A DNA stretch of 64,000 bases from contig NZ_AP024355.1 in the NCBI RefSeq assembly GCF_019704135.1, positions 1,978,001 to 2,042,000 on the forward strand, in the 5' to 3' direction. Each line of letters begins with the position of its first letter. Position 1 is the first letter of the stretch. The stretch is from Desulfuromonas versatilis. Its GTDB lineage: Bacteria; Desulfobacterota; Desulfuromonadia; Desulfuromonadales; NIT-T3. This document shows, one piece after another, positions 17,294-27,924 of this stretch. The notes beneath the pieces are model-generated. The model was given only the letters and a program-made list of their open reading frames with translations. It was not told where the DNA came from and ran no database searches. The position numbers were made by a program, and so were the translations under genes.

Positions 17294-18327
17294 AACGGCG
17301 ATTTTCCGCAATGGCAAAACGACATCTGCGCAGCCAGGCCGGGCTGGGACTGGTCGAGTTGTTGGTAGCGGCGGCTATTGGTTTGATCCTGCTCGGCGGG
17401 CTCTACCAGGTCTTTATCAGCTCTTCCAATGCCTACCGGCACGACGAGCAACTTTCCAGGCTGCAGGAGAACGGGCGTTTCGCCCTCGAGGCGTTGACCC
17501 GCGAAATCCGCATGGCGGGCTACCGGGGCTGTTTCGCCAGCGGGGAGCTGGTCAACACCCTCAACGACACCGGCTTCAGCTACGCCTTCAACACGGCGGT
17601 GCAGGGTTTCGAGGCCAGCGGGCCGGGGACCTGGACGCCGGCGCTGCACGCCTCGATAACCGGCGCCCTGGGGGGGAGCGACGTGCTGACCCTGCGTTCG
17701 ACGGCCTCGGGGGCCGCGCCACTGACCACCCAGATGCCGCCCCCCTCGGCCGACCTCAAGGTGCCCGACGGCACCAGCAGCCTGGTCGATGGGGGGATCG
17801 TCATGATCAGCAATTGTTCGGGGGGAGCGATTTTCCAGATCACCAACTACAACCCCTCCAACGGCAACATTGTGCACAACACCGGTAGCTCCGAGGTGCC
17901 GGGCAACGCCACCAAGGACCTCGGCCAGGCCTATGGGCCGGGGGCCGAGGTTGTGCCGGTGACAACTACCAGCTATTACGTGGCGGCAAATGCCGAGGGG
18001 CTGCCCTGCCTTTATCGCAAAGGGGCGACCGCCGCTGCCGCCGAAGAACTGGTCGAGGGGGTGGATAACCTGCAGGTGCGCTACGGCGAGGATACCGACG
18101 GCGACCGCTCCGTCGACCAGTACGTGACGGCCAACGCGGTGAGCGACTGGGCTGGGGTGCTGGCGGTGAGGGTGGGGCTGCTGCTGCGCAGCGTCGATCC
18201 TTTGCCGAAAAAGGACCCGGACACCCGCACCTACACCTTCAATGGAACCACCATCGACCCCCCGGACGAGCGGGTGCTGCGCCAGGTATACGTGACCACC
18301 GTGGGGCTGCGCAACCGGCTGCCGTAG
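17290..18327 (+). CDS. pilW: Minor pilin PilW (module 3)
   Basis: 345 aa. Leader and helix GLGLVELLVAAAIGLILLGG carry Glu5 (the mature protein begins with Leu rather than Phe), then LSRLQENGRFALEALTREIR and MAGYRGC, a strong PilW signature. The large C-terminal domain ends with RQVYVTTVGLRNRLP, the usual PilW terminus. It overlaps pilV by 4 bp (ATGA) and is followed by pilX after 16 bp with GGGAGGG before its ATG. PilW is one of the tip-complex pilins that recruit PilY1. Confidence 0.9.
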   Translation: MKRRFSAMAKRHLRSQAGLGLVELLVAAAIGLILLGGLYQVFISSSNAYRHDEQLSRLQENGRFALEALTREIRMAGYRGCFASGELVNTLNDTGFSYAFNTAVQGFEASGPGTWTPALHASITGALGGSDVLTLRSTASGAAPLTTQMPPPSADLKVPDGTSSLVDGGIVMISNCSGGAIFQITNYNPSNGNIVHNTGSSEVPGNATKDLGQAYGPGAEVVPVTTTSYYVAANAEGLPCLYRKGATAAAAEELVEGVDNLQVRYGEDTDGDRSVDQYVTANAVSDWAGVLAVRVGLLLRSVDPLPKKDPDTRTYTFNGTTIDPPDERVLRQVYVTTVGLRNRLP

Positions 18328-18343
18328 GGAAGGGGAGGGAAAT

Positions 18344-18844
18344 ATGCCGGATATTGCCAGGAAAATTGTCGGGGACCAACGGGGCGCGGTGCTGGTGACC
18401 GGCCTGGTGCTGATGCTGGTGCTCACCCTGCTGGGGCTCGCCGCCATGCAGTCGACCACCCTGCAGGAGAAAATGGCCGGCAACCTGAGCAACCGCAACG
18501 TCGCTTTCCAGGCCGCCGAGGCGGCCCTGCGCGAAGGGGAGACCTTCCTTGGCGGGGCCACTCTTCCGGCCTTCGACGGCAACGGGGGGCTCTACCAGCC
18601 GGCCGTGAACGTTTTCGGGTTGGGCTGGGACGCGGCCGATTCGCGTCCCTATTCCGGGGTGCTCGGCGGGGTGGCTGCCCAGCCGCGCTACATCGTCGAG
18701 GAGCTCGGGCCGCTGGAGTCTTCCTCCATGTCCCTGACCGCCGGTACCGCGGTGAGCGAGGATACCCTGTACCGGGTCACAGCCCGGGGCGTGGGGGGCG
18801 CCGGGGCGGCGGAGGTCATCCTGCAGAGCACTTACCTGCGTTGA
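18344..18844 (+). CDS. pilX: Minor pilin PilX (module 3)
   Basis: 166 aa and canonical for the family. DQRGAVLVTGLVLMLVLTLL is followed by LGLAAMQSTTLQEKMAGNLS and then RNVAFQAAEAALREGETFL, the PilX_N and PilX second signatures. Export and assembly follow the prepilin pathway even though the FTLxE motif is absent, as usual in PilX. The stop is at 18842-18844, 44 bp before the pilY1 start. With pilV and pilW it forms the standard tip scaffold of module 3. Confidence 0.89.
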   Translation: MPDIARKIVGDQRGAVLVTGLVLMLVLTLLGLAAMQSTTLQEKMAGNLSNRNVAFQAAEAALREGETFLGGATLPAFDGNGGLYQPAVNVFGLGWDAADSRPYSGVLGGVAAQPRYIVEELGPLESSSMSLTAGTAVSEDTLYRVTARGVGGAGAAEVILQSTYLR

Positions 18845-18888
18845 ATCAGCTTCACGAGAGGCCGGGAGGGACCGGGCCGGAGGGGATC

Positions 18889-21800
18889 ATGTCTGGGATG
18901 CACTTTGGCAAAAGGATCGGAGGGCGGGCAGCCTGGGTTCTGGCGCTGCTGCTGGGATTGACGGCCTATCCTGCGCTGGTGGGTGCGGGCTGTCTGATCA
19001 GCTCGTCGGGCACCTACATCGAGGCCGAGGACTACAACACCCTGGGCGACAACTTCCAGGTCAAATCCAGCGGCTCCCGCGACCAGGAGTATGCGGGCAA
19101 CAACAGCGCCGCCTACCTGCAGGCCACCAGCAACAACGACACCAGCCATCCGCCGAGCGGTACGCCGGTCAGCTTCAATCTCAACTTCCCGGAAAGCGGA
19201 ACCTGGTACCTCTGGATCCGGGGCTGGGACGACGGCAACAGCGGCCGCAATTCCATCTGGTACGGCTTGAACGGCTCCGCCGCCGGCAACGCCACCACGC
19301 CGGCCAGCGGTGACCGGTGGTACTGGGTCAACGAGCGGATGGATTACGGTTCCAACCCGATCCGTCTGAATATCCCCTCGGCGGGCAACCACACGGTGAA
19401 CTTTTGGACGCGGGAGAAGCACTTCAAGTTCGACGGCTTCTACCTGACCCGCACCTCCGGCAGCATCCCCTCCGGCAATATCCCGGCCGGGGCCCTGGTC
19501 ATCGACCCGGCCGCCGCCGACTGCGGCAGCGGCGCCCTCGACGCCGACGGCGACGGCTACCCCGCCTCGAACGACTGCAACGACGGCAACGACCAGATCC
19601 ACCCGGGCGCCTCGGAGGTCTGCGACGGCGCCGACAACAACTGCAACGGCACGGTGGACGAGGGGTGCGCGCCGGATGCCGACGGCGACGGCTACAGCGC
19701 CGCCGTCGACTGCAACGACGGTAACCCCTTCATCTTCCCCGGCGCCCCGGAGAACTGCGGCGATGGCATCGACCAGGACTGCAGCGGCGCCGACCTGCCC
19801 TGCCCGGAGACCTGCACGGACGCCGACGGCGACGGCTATTACCTCGACGCCGGCGGCTGCCTGGCCATCCCCTTCGACTGCGACGACGGCGACGCGGCGG
19901 TCAACCCGGGGGCCGCCGAGGTCTGCGAGAACGCGGTGGACGAGAACTGCAACGGGCTGCTCAGCGAGGGGTGCGCGGCCGGGAGCGTGGGTGGCGCTGT
20001 CTCTCAGGTGCCCCTGTTTCTGTCCCAAAACGCCCCGCCGCTCAACCTGCTGGTGCTGGGGCGCGACCACAAGCTCTATTACGAGGCCTACAACGACGCC
20101 TCGGACCTCAACGGCGACGGCACCCTGGATGCCGGCTACAAGCCCGCTTCCATCGACTACTTCGGCTATTTCGATAGTCACAAGTGCTACAGCTACGACA
20201 GCGCGGGCGGCCGCTTCGTCCCCGCCGCGACCACCGCCGACAAGACCTGCGACGACCAGTGGAGCGGTGACTTTCTCAATTACCTGACCACCTCGCGCAT
20301 GGACGCGCTGCGCAAGGTGCTCTACGGCGGGCGCCGGGTCAGCGACACCTCGAACCTCACCGTGCTCGAGCGCTCCCACATCCCCCAGGACGCCCACAGC
20401 TGGGGCAAGGAGTACACCGGCATCGCCAAGGACGGCTACGACCTCCGCGACTACGCGCCGGCCTCCATCGGCCTGCCCGAGCCGGGCTATCGCCACCTGT
20501 TCGCCAACACCACCCTGGGGGCCGCAAGCGCCTCCGCCGCACCGGGGCCGCCCCTGCTGCGGGTGCTCAACGACAGCAAGTACCGGGTCTGGGAGTGGCT
20601 CTCCATCGAGCGGCCGGTGGCCGGCAGCAAGTGCCTGCACGGCAGCAGCGGCCCCGATTGCGCCACCGCCGGCGGGGTGCAGTGGGAAATCGTCCCCTCG
20701 AGCGCCTTTAAAAACCTGACCCGCACCACCTACGGGTTCGCCGACCTGCCCGCCACCGGGCATCCCGGCGACCACGCCGCCTACGACACCCTGGTGGCCA
20801 ACCTGGCCACGCCCGCCCGCCGCAACGGCAGCGGCTCGGTGAGCCGGATCGACGGCAGCGGCAACCCCTTCGGCAGCAACGATTATTATCTTTCGATCTT
20901 CACCGGCAAACTGGAGGTCCCGGCCGCCGGCTCCTACACCTTCGCCGTGGACGGGGACGACGCGGTGGAGCTGATCATCGACGGCACGCTGGTGGCGAGC
21001 TGGTACGGCGGCCACGGCAACTGCAGCTGCCAGAGCTATTCCGGGAGCATTTTCCTGACCGCCGGGGAGCACGACCTGGTCTTTCGCCACGAGGAAATCA
21101 CCGGCGGGGACAACTACGCCCTTTACTGGCAGCGCAGCGTTCCGGCCTCGAGCATCAGCGACTACACGGTGCGGGTCGAGGTCTGCAAGGCGGGGCTGCC
21201 GGAGGAGAACTGCAAGACCTACCCGGCGGGAAGCTCCAAGCCCACCGGCCTGCTGCAGGAATACGGCGAGGAAGACCTGATGATGTTCGGCCTGCTCACC
21301 GGCTCCTATGCCAAGAACACCTCGGGCGGGGTACTGCGCAAGAAGGTCTCCTCTATTACCGACGAGATCGACCTCGAAACCGGCCAGTTCACCTCCACCG
21401 TGGGGATCGTCAAGACCATCGACCGGCTGCGCACCGTCGGTTTCTCCACGGGCTATGCCTACGAGGACAACTGCAGCTGGATCACCAACGGCCCGCTGAC
21501 CGAGGGGAAATGCCGGATGTGGGGCAACCCGGTGGCCGAGATGATGTACGAGGGGCTGCGCTATTTCGCCGGCAAGGGCTCGGCGACCTCCGCCTTCAGC
21601 ATTGCCGCCAGCGGCAACGACGACGCCTCGCTGGGGCTGCCGCTGGCCAGTTGGGACGATCCCTACGGCGCGGGGGGCCACGACTACTGCGCCAAGCCGT
21701 TCCAGCTGGTGATCAGCGACATCAACCCCAGCTACGACACCGACCAGGTGCCCGGCACCGGTTTCGGCAGCTTCAGCGGCGACGTGACCGGCCTGAACGT

Positions 21801-24729
21801 CTCCACCCTGGGGGATGACCTCTGGGATCACGAATACGGAGATAACCAGGACATCTTCATCGGCCAGTCGGGGTCGACAACGGACGGCGCGCCGACCGTC
21901 AAAGAGGCGGAGAGCTTCCGCAACATCCGCGGCCTGGCCCCGGAAGAGCCGACCAAGCTGGGCGGCTTCTACGGTGGAAGCATCGCCCAGTTCGGCCAGA
22001 CCCACGATCTGAACGGCAACGCTCCCGAATCCCAGAACATGGGGACCTTCGCCGTGGCGCTGGCTTCGCCGCTGCCGCAGATCCGTATCCCGGTGGCCGG
22101 CCAGGAGATCACCCTGGTCCCCTTCGCCAAATCCGTCGGCGGCAACGGCATCAGCGCCGTGGCGGGGAGCTTTCAGCCGACCAACACCATCGTCGATTTC
22201 TATGTCGAGTCGCTGACCCCGAGCTATGGCAAGTTCCGCATCAACTTCGAGGACGTCGAGCAGGGGGCCGACCACGACATGGACGCCATCGTCGAGTACG
22301 TCTACACGGTGAACGCGGACGACACCGTCACCGTGACCCTGGACTCCACCTACGCCGCCGGCGGCATCATCCAGCACATGGGCTACGTTGTCTCGGGGAC
22401 CACCGCCGACGGCACCTACCTCGAGGTGCGCGATCAGGATACCGCCACCGGCAGCGATCCCGATTATTTCCTCGATACTCCGCCGGGGCAGCGGCCGGGC
22501 CAGCTCTGGTCCGACGGGCAGGCGCTGCCGCTGACCGCGACCCGAACCTTCACCCCCAGCAACGGCTCGGGGGCCGGGTTTCTCAAGGATCCGCTCTGGT
22601 ACGCCGCCAAGTACGGCCAGTTCGAGGACAAGAACGGCAACGATCTGCCCGACGCTGGCGAGTGGGACCAGGACGCCGACGGCAAGCCGGACAACTATTT
22701 TCTGGTCACCAACGCCCTGACCCTGAGCGAGCAGTTGGCCAGCGCCTTCAACCAGATCCTCGGCACCACCTCCTCGGCAGCGGCGATCGCCACCAACTCT
22801 ACCCGCCTCGATACCGACACCCGCGTCTACCAGGCGCGTTTCGACAGCAACGACTGGTCGGGGCAGATGCTGGCCTACGGGGTCAATGCCGACGGTAGCG
22901 TCGGTGACCCCGAGTGGGACGCCTCAGAGCTGCTGCCGCAACCGGCCAGCCGCAGGATCTTCACCTACAAACCCTCGACCGGCGCGGGGACGGAGTTTCT
23001 CTGGGACAATCTCGATGCCGGACAGAAAGGCTATCTCAACACCGGCGCCGGAGGCGTGGTCGACAACCTGGGGAGCGGACGGCTGGGTTTCCTGCGCGGG
23101 ATTCGCAACAACGAGCTGCAATACGGCGGCGCCTTCCGGGATCGCAGCCGGGTGCTGGGGGACATTGTCAACTCGGACCCCTGGTTTACCGGGACCCAGA
23201 ATTACGGCTACGCCGATTTGCCCGACCCCGAGGGGCCGGCTTACCTGAGCTTCCGGGCCGATACCGCCTATCTGGAGCGGGTCCGCCTGGTCTACACCGG
23301 GGGCAACGACGGCATGCTGCATGCCTTCGACGCCATCGACGGCGACGAGGAGTTCGCCTATGTGCCCAACGCGGTGTATCCGCACCTGAGCAAGCTGACC
23401 GACCCCAATTACCAGCACCGTTTCTTCGTCGACGGTTCGCCGCGGGCCACCGATGCCTACCTCGACGTCAACGGCGATTCGGTGAAGGAGTGGCGCACCA
23501 TCCTGGTCGGCACTCTCGGCGCCGGCGGGGCGGGGGTGTTCGCCCTCGATGTCACCGACCCGGCCAACTTCGGGGCCGACGACGTGCTCTGGGAGATCAA
23601 TGCTTCCACCGCGGGGTTCGCCGATCTTGGGGTCGTCCTCGGCCAGGCCTACATCGTGCGCATGGCCAACGGAACCTGGGCCGCGGTGTTCGGCAATGGT
23701 TTCGGCAGCGCCTCGGGCAAGGCGCTCCTGTACATCGTCGACCTGGCCACCGGTTCGCTGATCCGGGCCATCGATACCGGGGTCGGTTCCGTGGCCCTGG
23801 CCAATGGGCTGGGGGGGGCGACCCCGGTCGACTATCCGGTCAACCGCATCGTCGACGCCGTGTACGCAGGGGATCTGCAGGGCAACCTCTGGAAGTTCGA
23901 CGTCTCCCATTCCAACTCCGCCCAGTGGGCCGTGGCCTTCAAGCAGGGGACCACTCCCAAACCGTTATTTACCGCCCGGGGGCCCTCGGGCAACATCCAG
24001 CCGATTACCGCGCGGCCGGAAATCGGCCGGGGGCCCTCGGGGGCCGACGGCATCATGGTCTATTTTGGCACCGGTCAGTACTACGCCGTGGGGGACAACG
24101 TGGTCTCCGGGACACCGCCGTTGCAGAGTTTCTACGGCATCCTCGACAGCCTCGATAACTCAGCGCGGATCACCGCCACCGACCGCAGCGGGCTGCAGGC
24201 GCAGCAGATCCTGGTGGAGACCAGCGGTTTCGGCTACGAGGTGCGCGTGGTTTCGAAAAATCCCGTGGACTGGGCATCTGGCAAGAAAGGCTGGTACATG
24301 GACCTGGTCTCCCCGGCCCTCGGCGCCCAGGGCGAGAGGGTGGTCGACCCGCCGCTGCTGGTCGGGGAGAACCTGGTCTTCACCACCCTGATCCCCTCGG
24401 GCAACACCTGCGATTTCGGCGGGGACGGCTGGCTGATGGAGATCGAGCCGCACACCGGGGCGCGCACCGACGGCAGCGTCTTCGATTTGAACAAGGACGG
24501 CAAGTTCGACAGCAGCGAGTACGTCACGGTGACTATCGACTCGCAGGTGGTCACGGTGCCGGTCAACGGCAAGAAATCCAAGGAGGGGATCATCACCACC
24601 CCCGGGGTCATCAACGCCGGCAACGTCGACTACAAGCTGACCAGTACCTCCTCGGGGACCATCGAGACCACCGTGGAGAAGGCCACCGGGCAGCGGCGAG
24701 GGCGCGGATCCTGGCGGCAGTTGCGCTAA
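18889..24729 (+). CDS. pilY1: Giant PilY1-type tip protein with carbohydrate-binding-like, MopE-like and PA14 domains (module 3)
   Basis: 1946 aa, much longer than usual PilY1. The ATG at 18889 follows GGAGGGG and starts a signal peptide ([19 protein letters not shown]). Residues about 35-205 look like a CBM6-type beta-sandwich ([36 protein letters not shown]). Three MopE-type metal-binding units follow at about 217-365 ([30 protein letters not shown] and two variants). A PilY1-specific region ([17 protein letters not shown]) then precedes a PA14-like insert at about 665-750 ([24 protein letters not shown]). The propeller spans about 1463-1850, with [19 protein letters not shown], the loop DVNGDSVKE near 1526 and [10 protein letters not shown] surface adhesin or sensor with sugar- and metal-binding capacity is inferred. 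Confidence 0.92.
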   Translation: MSGMHFGKRIGGRAAWVLALLLGLTAYPALVGAGCLISSSGTYIEAEDYNTLGDNFQVKSSGSRDQEYAGNNSAAYLQATSNNDTSHPPSGTPVSFNLNFPESGTWYLWIRGWDDGNSGRNSIWYGLNGSAAGNATTPASGDRWYWVNERMDYGSNPIRLNIPSAGNHTVNFWTREKHFKFDGFYLTRTSGSIPSGNIPAGALVIDPAAADCGSGALDADGDGYPASNDCNDGNDQIHPGASEVCDGADNNCNGTVDEGCAPDADGDGYSAAVDCNDGNPFIFPGAPENCGDGIDQDCSGADLPCPETCTDADGDGYYLDAGGCLAIPFDCDDGDAAVNPGAAEVCENAVDENCNGLLSEGCAAGSVGGAVSQVPLFLSQNAPPLNLLVLGRDHKLYYEAYNDASDLNGDGTLDAGYKPASIDYFGYFDSHKCYSYDSAGGRFVPAATTADKTCDDQWSGDFLNYLTTSRMDALRKVLYGGRRVSDTSNLTVLERSHIPQDAHSWGKEYTGIAKDGYDLRDYAPASIGLPEPGYRHLFANTTLGAASASAAPGPPLLRVLNDSKYRVWEWLSIERPVAGSKCLHGSSGPDCATAGGVQWEIVPSSAFKNLTRTTYGFADLPATGHPGDHAAYDTLVANLATPARRNGSGSVSRIDGSGNPFGSNDYYLSIFTGKLEVPAAGSYTFAVDGDDAVELIIDGTLVASWYGGHGNCSCQSYSGSIFLTAGEHDLVFRHEEITGGDNYALYWQRSVPASSISDYTVRVEVCKAGLPEENCKTYPAGSSKPTGLLQEYGEEDLMMFGLLTGSYAKNTSGGVLRKKVSSITDEIDLETGQFTSTVGIVKTIDRLRTVGFSTGYAYEDNCSWITNGPLTEGKCRMWGNPVAEMMYEGLRYFAGKGSATSAFSIAASGNDDASLGLPLASWDDPYGAGGHDYCAKPFQLVISDINPSYDTDQVPGTGFGSFSGDVTGLNVSTLGDDLWDHEYGDNQDIFIGQSGSTTDGAPTVKEAESFRNIRGLAPEEPTKLGGFYGGSIAQFGQTHDLNGNAPESQNMGTFAVALASPLPQIRIPVAGQEITLVPFAKSVGGNGISAVAGSFQPTNTIVDFYVESLTPSYGKFRINFEDVEQGADHDMDAIVEYVYTVNADDTVTVTLDSTYAAGGIIQHMGYVVSGTTADGTYLEVRDQDTATGSDPDYFLDTPPGQRPGQLWSDGQALPLTATRTFTPSNGSGAGFLKDPLWYAAKYGQFEDKNGNDLPDAGEWDQDADGKPDNYFLVTNALTLSEQLASAFNQILGTTSSAAAIATNSTRLDTDTRVYQARFDSNDWSGQMLAYGVNADGSVGDPEWDASELLPQPASRRIFTYKPSTGAGTEFLWDNLDAGQKGYLNTGAGGVVDNLGSGRLGFLRGIRNNELQYGGAFRDRSRVLGDIVNSDPWFTGTQNYGYADLPDPEGPAYLSFRADTAYLERVRLVYTGGNDGMLHAFDAIDGDEEFAYVPNAVYPHLSKLTDPNYQHRFFVDGSPRATDAYLDVNGDSVKEWRTILVGTLGAGGAGVFALDVTDPANFGADDVLWEINASTAGFADLGVVLGQAYIVRMANGTWAAVFGNGFGSASGKALLYIVDLATGSLIRAIDTGVGSVALANGLGGATPVDYPVNRIVDAVYAGDLQGNLWKFDVSHSNSAQWAVAFKQGTTPKPLFTARGPSGNIQPITARPEIGRGPSGADGIMVYFGTGQYYAVGDNVVSGTPPLQSFYGILDSLDNSARITATDRSGLQAQQILVETSGFGYEVRVVSKNPVDWASGKKGWYMDLVSPALGAQGERVVDPPLLVGENLVFTTLIPSGNTCDFGGDGWLMEIEPHTGARTDGSVFDLNKDGKFDSSEYVTVTIDSQVVTVPVNGKKSKEGIITTPGVINAGNVDYKLTSTSSGTIETTVEKATGQRRGRGSWRQLR

Positions 24730-24763
24730 AGCGATTAAACCTTGGCAGGAAGCGGAGTTCTTC

Positions 24764-25147
24764 ATGCGTCCCAATCTGCAAAACGGCTTCACCCTGATCG
24801 AACTGGTGGTGGCGGTGGCCATCATCGGCATCCTGGCGGCCATCGCTATTCCGGCCTACTCCAACCACGTGCGCCAGTCGCACCGGGCCAGCGCCAAGGC
24901 GGCTCTGGCCGAGGCGGCCCAGACTATGGAGCGGTTTTTTACCCGCAACAACACCTATGCCGGCGCAGCGGTCAATCCAAGTTCCACCGCAGGCGCCTCC
25001 TACCTTCTTGACTTCGTGGGCACCCCGGACGCGGCATCCTTTACCATCCGGGCCGTCCCTCAGGGAGCCCAGGCGGGCGACCGCTGCGGCAGCCTGACCA
25101 TCGACCAGGCAGGGAGCAAGGGAGCGGCCGAAGCCAACTGCTGGTAG
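24764..25147 (+). CDS. pilE: PilE-type minor pilin (module 3)
   Basis: 127 aa. Leader MRPNLQNG, then [20 protein letters not shown] with Glu5, and [20 protein letters not shown], a signature of PilE/type IV pilin-like minor subunits. The C-terminal disulfide loop is of the usual kind ([10 protein letters not shown] to the terminal CW). AGGAAGCGGAG lies before the ATG. It follows pilY1 by 34 bp, as pilE does in pseudomonad fimU-pilVWXY1Y2E operons, and ends the module; a rho-independent terminator follows at 25207. It is too long and too Cys-containing to be the main electron-pilus subunit found at 39.7 kb. Confidence 0.88.
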   Translation: MRPNLQNGFTLIELVVAVAIIGILAAIAIPAYSNHVRQSHRASAKAALAEAAQTMERFFTRNNTYAGAAVNPSSTAGASYLLDFVGTPDAASFTIRAVPQGAQAGDRCGSLTIDQAGSKGAAEANCW

Positions 25148-25206
25148 CCGGGCCGCGGTTTTTCCTTGGCATTGCCCTGACCCCATTCTCTCCTCCCCCC
25201 CTGAGC

Positions 25207-25242
25207 CCCGGCCCAGCCTCCCGGCGGGCCGGGTCCCTTTTT
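25207..25242 (+). terminator. Rho-independent terminator after module 3
   Basis: A perfect 8-bp stem CCCGGCCC/GGGCCGGG (25207-25214 with 25226-25233) with an 11-nt loop, followed by TCCCTTTTT. It separates the pilus modules from the DUF1015 gene. Confidence 0.65.
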
Positions 25243-25245
25243 CCC

Positions 25246-25275
25246 TTGCAACCCTTCGCTCGATTTTCGTATAGT
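25246..25275 (+). promoter_or_regulatory. Candidate sigma-70 promoter for the DUF1015 gene
   Basis: TTGCAA and TATAGT separated by 18 bp, directly after the terminator and about 115 bp before the DUF1015 start. Plausible by motif and position only. Confidence 0.4.
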
Positions 25276-25394
25276 GATGACCGCAATTTACCTTCGCTGA
25301 GACCGTTTTTTTCCTGACGAAACCTGACCGGTTCCGCAGCCATGAAAAGCGGACGGCCGGCCCCCTGACGGGGAAATTTGGGAGTAATTCTGCA

Positions 25395-26744
25395 ATGGCG
25401 AAAATCGCTCCGTTTCGCGGGTTGCGCTACAACGTGGCACAGATCGGCGACCCGGCCAAGGTTGTAGCCCCCCCCTACGACGTCATCTCCCCCGCACTTC
25501 AGCAGGAACTCTACCGCCGGCATCCAGCAAATATCGTGCGGCTGATCCTGGGGAAGATCAACGAAACCGACAGTGAAACGGACAACCGCTATACGCGCTC
25601 GGCAGCCGACTTCGCCAAGTGGCAACAGGAGCAGATTCTCACCCGGGACGCCGAACCCTCCATCTATCTCTACGACCAGGAATACCCCATCGAGGGGGGC
25701 GAAGTGGTGGTGCGCAAAGGGTTCGTCGCCCTGACCCGACTCGAGGATTTCAGCTCCGGGGTGGTCAAGCCCCACGAGAAGACCCTCTCCGGGCCCAAGA
25801 CCGACCGCTTCAACCTGACCAAGGCCTGCGGGGCCAATTTCAGCCCGATTTTTTCCCTCTATTCGGACCCCTGCTGTGTGCTGGAATCGGTAACCAGGAA
25901 GCTCAGGGATAAATCCCCCGACATGGAGGTCGCCGACGATGACGGGGTCCGTCACCGGCTGTGGCAGGTGAGCGACCCGATGGTCATCGAAAAAGCCCAG
26001 GATCTGCTCGACAACAAGCCCCTGTTCATTGCCGACGGCCATCACCGTTACGAAACCGCCTTGAACTACCGCAATTTCATGCGGGAGAAGCACCCCGGCT
26101 ATTCGGGCAAGGAACTGTTCAACTACGTGCTTATGTACTTCGCCAATATGGAAGACCGGGGGATGCAGATCTTCCCCACCCATCGGTTGGTCTACAATGT
26201 CGAAGCCCTCAATCCCGATTCTCTGCGCGACGCGCTGGGGGAATTCTTCGAGGTCGAAACCCGCAATATCGACTCCGCTGACCAAGCGGCCCGCCAGGAG
26301 GTTCGGCAGGAGCTTCGCGAGAAGGGCAAGGAGCGTCACTGCCTGGCCATGTATTGCGGCAAAGGGGATGTCATCTACCTGACGCTGCGCGAAAATGCCG
26401 TCATGGATCGCTTTTTCAGCGACAAGTCGCCCAAGGTGCTGCGGACCCTGGATGTCTCCATTTTGCATCGACTGATCCTGGAAACCCTGCTGAATATCAG
26501 CCCTGAAGCCCAGGAAAAGCAAACCAACCTCAAGTACGTCAAGAATTTCGACGAGCCCTTCGAGCTGGTGGACTGCGGAGAATTCCAACTGGCCTTCCTG
26601 ATGAATCCGACGCGCATGAACGAAGTGCGCGATGTGGCCAATGCCGGCGAGAAGATGCCCCAGAAGTCGACCTATTTCTATCCCAAGCTGCTCAGCGGAC
26701 TGGTGATCAACAAGATCGTCGAAGGCGAGAAGGTCGAAGATTGA
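25395..26744 (+). CDS. DUF1015 family protein
   Basis: 449 aa, full length for the DUF1015/COG4198 family. The N-terminus MAKIAPFRGLRYN with VVAPPYDVISPALQ is the family signature, and further conserved blocks include HPANIVRLILGK, KPHEKTLSGPKTDR and FIADGHHRYETALNY, with a His pair that may be catalytic. The biochemical function of the family is not established to my knowledge. GGGAG precedes the ATG. No neighbour suggests a pathway: it follows the terminated pilus module and precedes a ParM-like actin after a 78-bp spacer that contains short heptamer repeats. Confidence 0.85.
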   Translation: MAKIAPFRGLRYNVAQIGDPAKVVAPPYDVISPALQQELYRRHPANIVRLILGKINETDSETDNRYTRSAADFAKWQQEQILTRDAEPSIYLYDQEYPIEGGEVVVRKGFVALTRLEDFSSGVVKPHEKTLSGPKTDRFNLTKACGANFSPIFSLYSDPCCVLESVTRKLRDKSPDMEVADDDGVRHRLWQVSDPMVIEKAQDLLDNKPLFIADGHHRYETALNYRNFMREKHPGYSGKELFNYVLMYFANMEDRGMQIFPTHRLVYNVEALNPDSLRDALGEFFEVETRNIDSADQAARQEVRQELREKGKERHCLAMYCGKGDVIYLTLRENAVMDRFFSDKSPKVLRTLDVSILHRLILETLLNISPEAQEKQTNLKYVKNFDEPFELVDCGEFQLAFLMNPTRMNEVRDVANAGEKMPQKSTYFYPKLLSGLVINKIVEGEKVED

Positions 26745-26749
26745 AACTC

Positions 26750-26801
26750 GTGAGGCGTGAGGCGTGAGGCGCAAACCCGTCCCCAGCCCCTAGCCCCTTT
26801 T
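26750..26801. repeat. Heptanucleotide tandem repeats GTGAGGC and CCCNAGC
   Basis: Three perfect GTGAGGC copies (26750-26770), then about ten unrelated bases, then CCCCAGC-CCCTAGC-CCCTTTT (26781-26801). Both parts have a 7-bp period. They fill the spacer between the DUF1015 and ParM-like genes, just before the ribosome-binding site AGGAGG. Confidence 0.7.
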
Positions 26802-26822
26802 TTTCCCCCAGGAGGAACAACC

Positions 26823-27872
26823 GTGGAAATCCTCGGTATCGATATCGGGTTCGGATTCACCAAGGCCACCAACGGCAGGGATTCTCTGATTTTCAAATCG
26901 GTGCTCGGCGAGGCGACCGATATCCAGTTTCGTGAGGCGATCCTCTCGGAGGGGAAAGAGGAGGATCACCTGCAACTGGAGGTGGATGGAAAGTCCTTTT
27001 TCCTCGGCGAACTGGCCGAACGCCAGAGCAACGTCCGGTTTTTCACCCTGGATCAGACCCAGTTCATCAGCAAATTCGCCAAGTACCTGGCCCTGGCCGC
27101 GGCTGCGCGGTTGGTCGGCGGGTTCATCCCAGTCAACATGGTCACCGGCCTGCCCATCGGCCATTACCGCCAGCACAAGGATGAGCTCGCGCGGATCCTG
27201 CAGGGAGAGCATAAGGTGACGGTGGTCGACGCCGAGGGCAAGACCCAGGAGAAGACCATCAGCGTCAACAAGGTGCGGGTTATCCCCCAGCCCTTCGGCT
27301 CCATGTTCAACATGATGCTCAATGACCTCGGTGAACTCGGCGACAAGCGCCTGGTCAAGGAGAAGATCGGCATCATCGATGTCGGGTTCCGCACCTCGGA
27401 CTATACCATCTCGGACAAGATGCGCTATTCTGAACGGGGCAGTCGCACCACGGATTCGGGGATCGCCCGGGCGTTCAACGTGATCGCCTCCAAGCTGAGG
27501 GAGAAAAGCGGGGTCAACGTCGAACTGTACCGTCTTTACGAGGCCGTGGAACGGGGTTCCATCAAGATCCGCGGCAAGGAGCACGAGCTGAAAAGCCTGA
27601 CCGAACAGGTCTTCGGGCAGTTGGCGACCACAGTGGCCAACGAAGTCGACCGCCTCTGGGCCGATGACTGGGATATGGACACCATGGTCGTCACCGGCGG
27701 CGGCGGTGCCGTGCTCGAGCCGTTCCTCAAGCCGCTGCTCAAGGGGAATGTGCTCGCCCTCGATCCCTCCCAGGATGCCCGGCTCAACAACGTGCGAGGC
27801 TATTGGCGGTTCGGCAAGCATATCTGGGCCCGCGGCGTGGTTCCGTCGCCGGCCGGCCCTGCCGAAAAATAA
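26823..27872 (+). CDS. ParM/StbA-like actin ATPase
   Basis: 349 aa from a GTG start that follows CCAGGAGGAACAACC; the frame stays open upstream through the heptamer repeats but that part is not protein-like. Actin-fold motifs are visible: phosphate 1 loop LGIDIGFGFTKA, phosphate 2 segment IGIIDVGFRTSDYTI, adenosine motif MVVTGGGGAVLEPFL. This matches the bacterial ParM/Alp class used for plasmid segregation and other filament tasks. No ParR-like DNA-binding partner or parC iteron array lies beside it, and the surroundings are chromosomal housekeeping genes, so a plasmid-partition role is doubtful. The function is unknown; filament formation is inferred from family membership. Confidence 0.8.
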   Translation: MEILGIDIGFGFTKATNGRDSLIFKSVLGEATDIQFREAILSEGKEEDHLQLEVDGKSFFLGELAERQSNVRFFTLDQTQFISKFAKYLALAAAARLVGGFIPVNMVTGLPIGHYRQHKDELARILQGEHKVTVVDAEGKTQEKTISVNKVRVIPQPFGSMFNMMLNDLGELGDKRLVKEKIGIIDVGFRTSDYTISDKMRYSERGSRTTDSGIARAFNVIASKLREKSGVNVELYRLYEAVERGSIKIRGKEHELKSLTEQVFGQLATTVANEVDRLWADDWDMDTMVVTGGGGAVLEPFLKPLLKGNVLALDPSQDARLNNVRGYWRFGKHIWARGVVPSPAGPAEK

Positions 27873-27924
27873 GCACATCGTCGCAGCTTCGCCCATTTTC
27901 AGGCGAAAGGGATCCGTTTTTTTC

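Noticed and set aside
18832-22377. Very long open frame antisense to the giant pilY1
   Set aside because: The sense strand has clear domains and a ribosome-binding site; the antisense frame is low-complexity (Gly/Val/Ala/Arg-rich) and arises from G+C-rich codon use. The same holds for long antisense frames opposite pilY1 of module 2 and pilQ.
26823-27872. Plasmid-derived partition locus
   Set aside because: No ParR or centromere-like repeats; flanking genes are chromosomal housekeeping genes.
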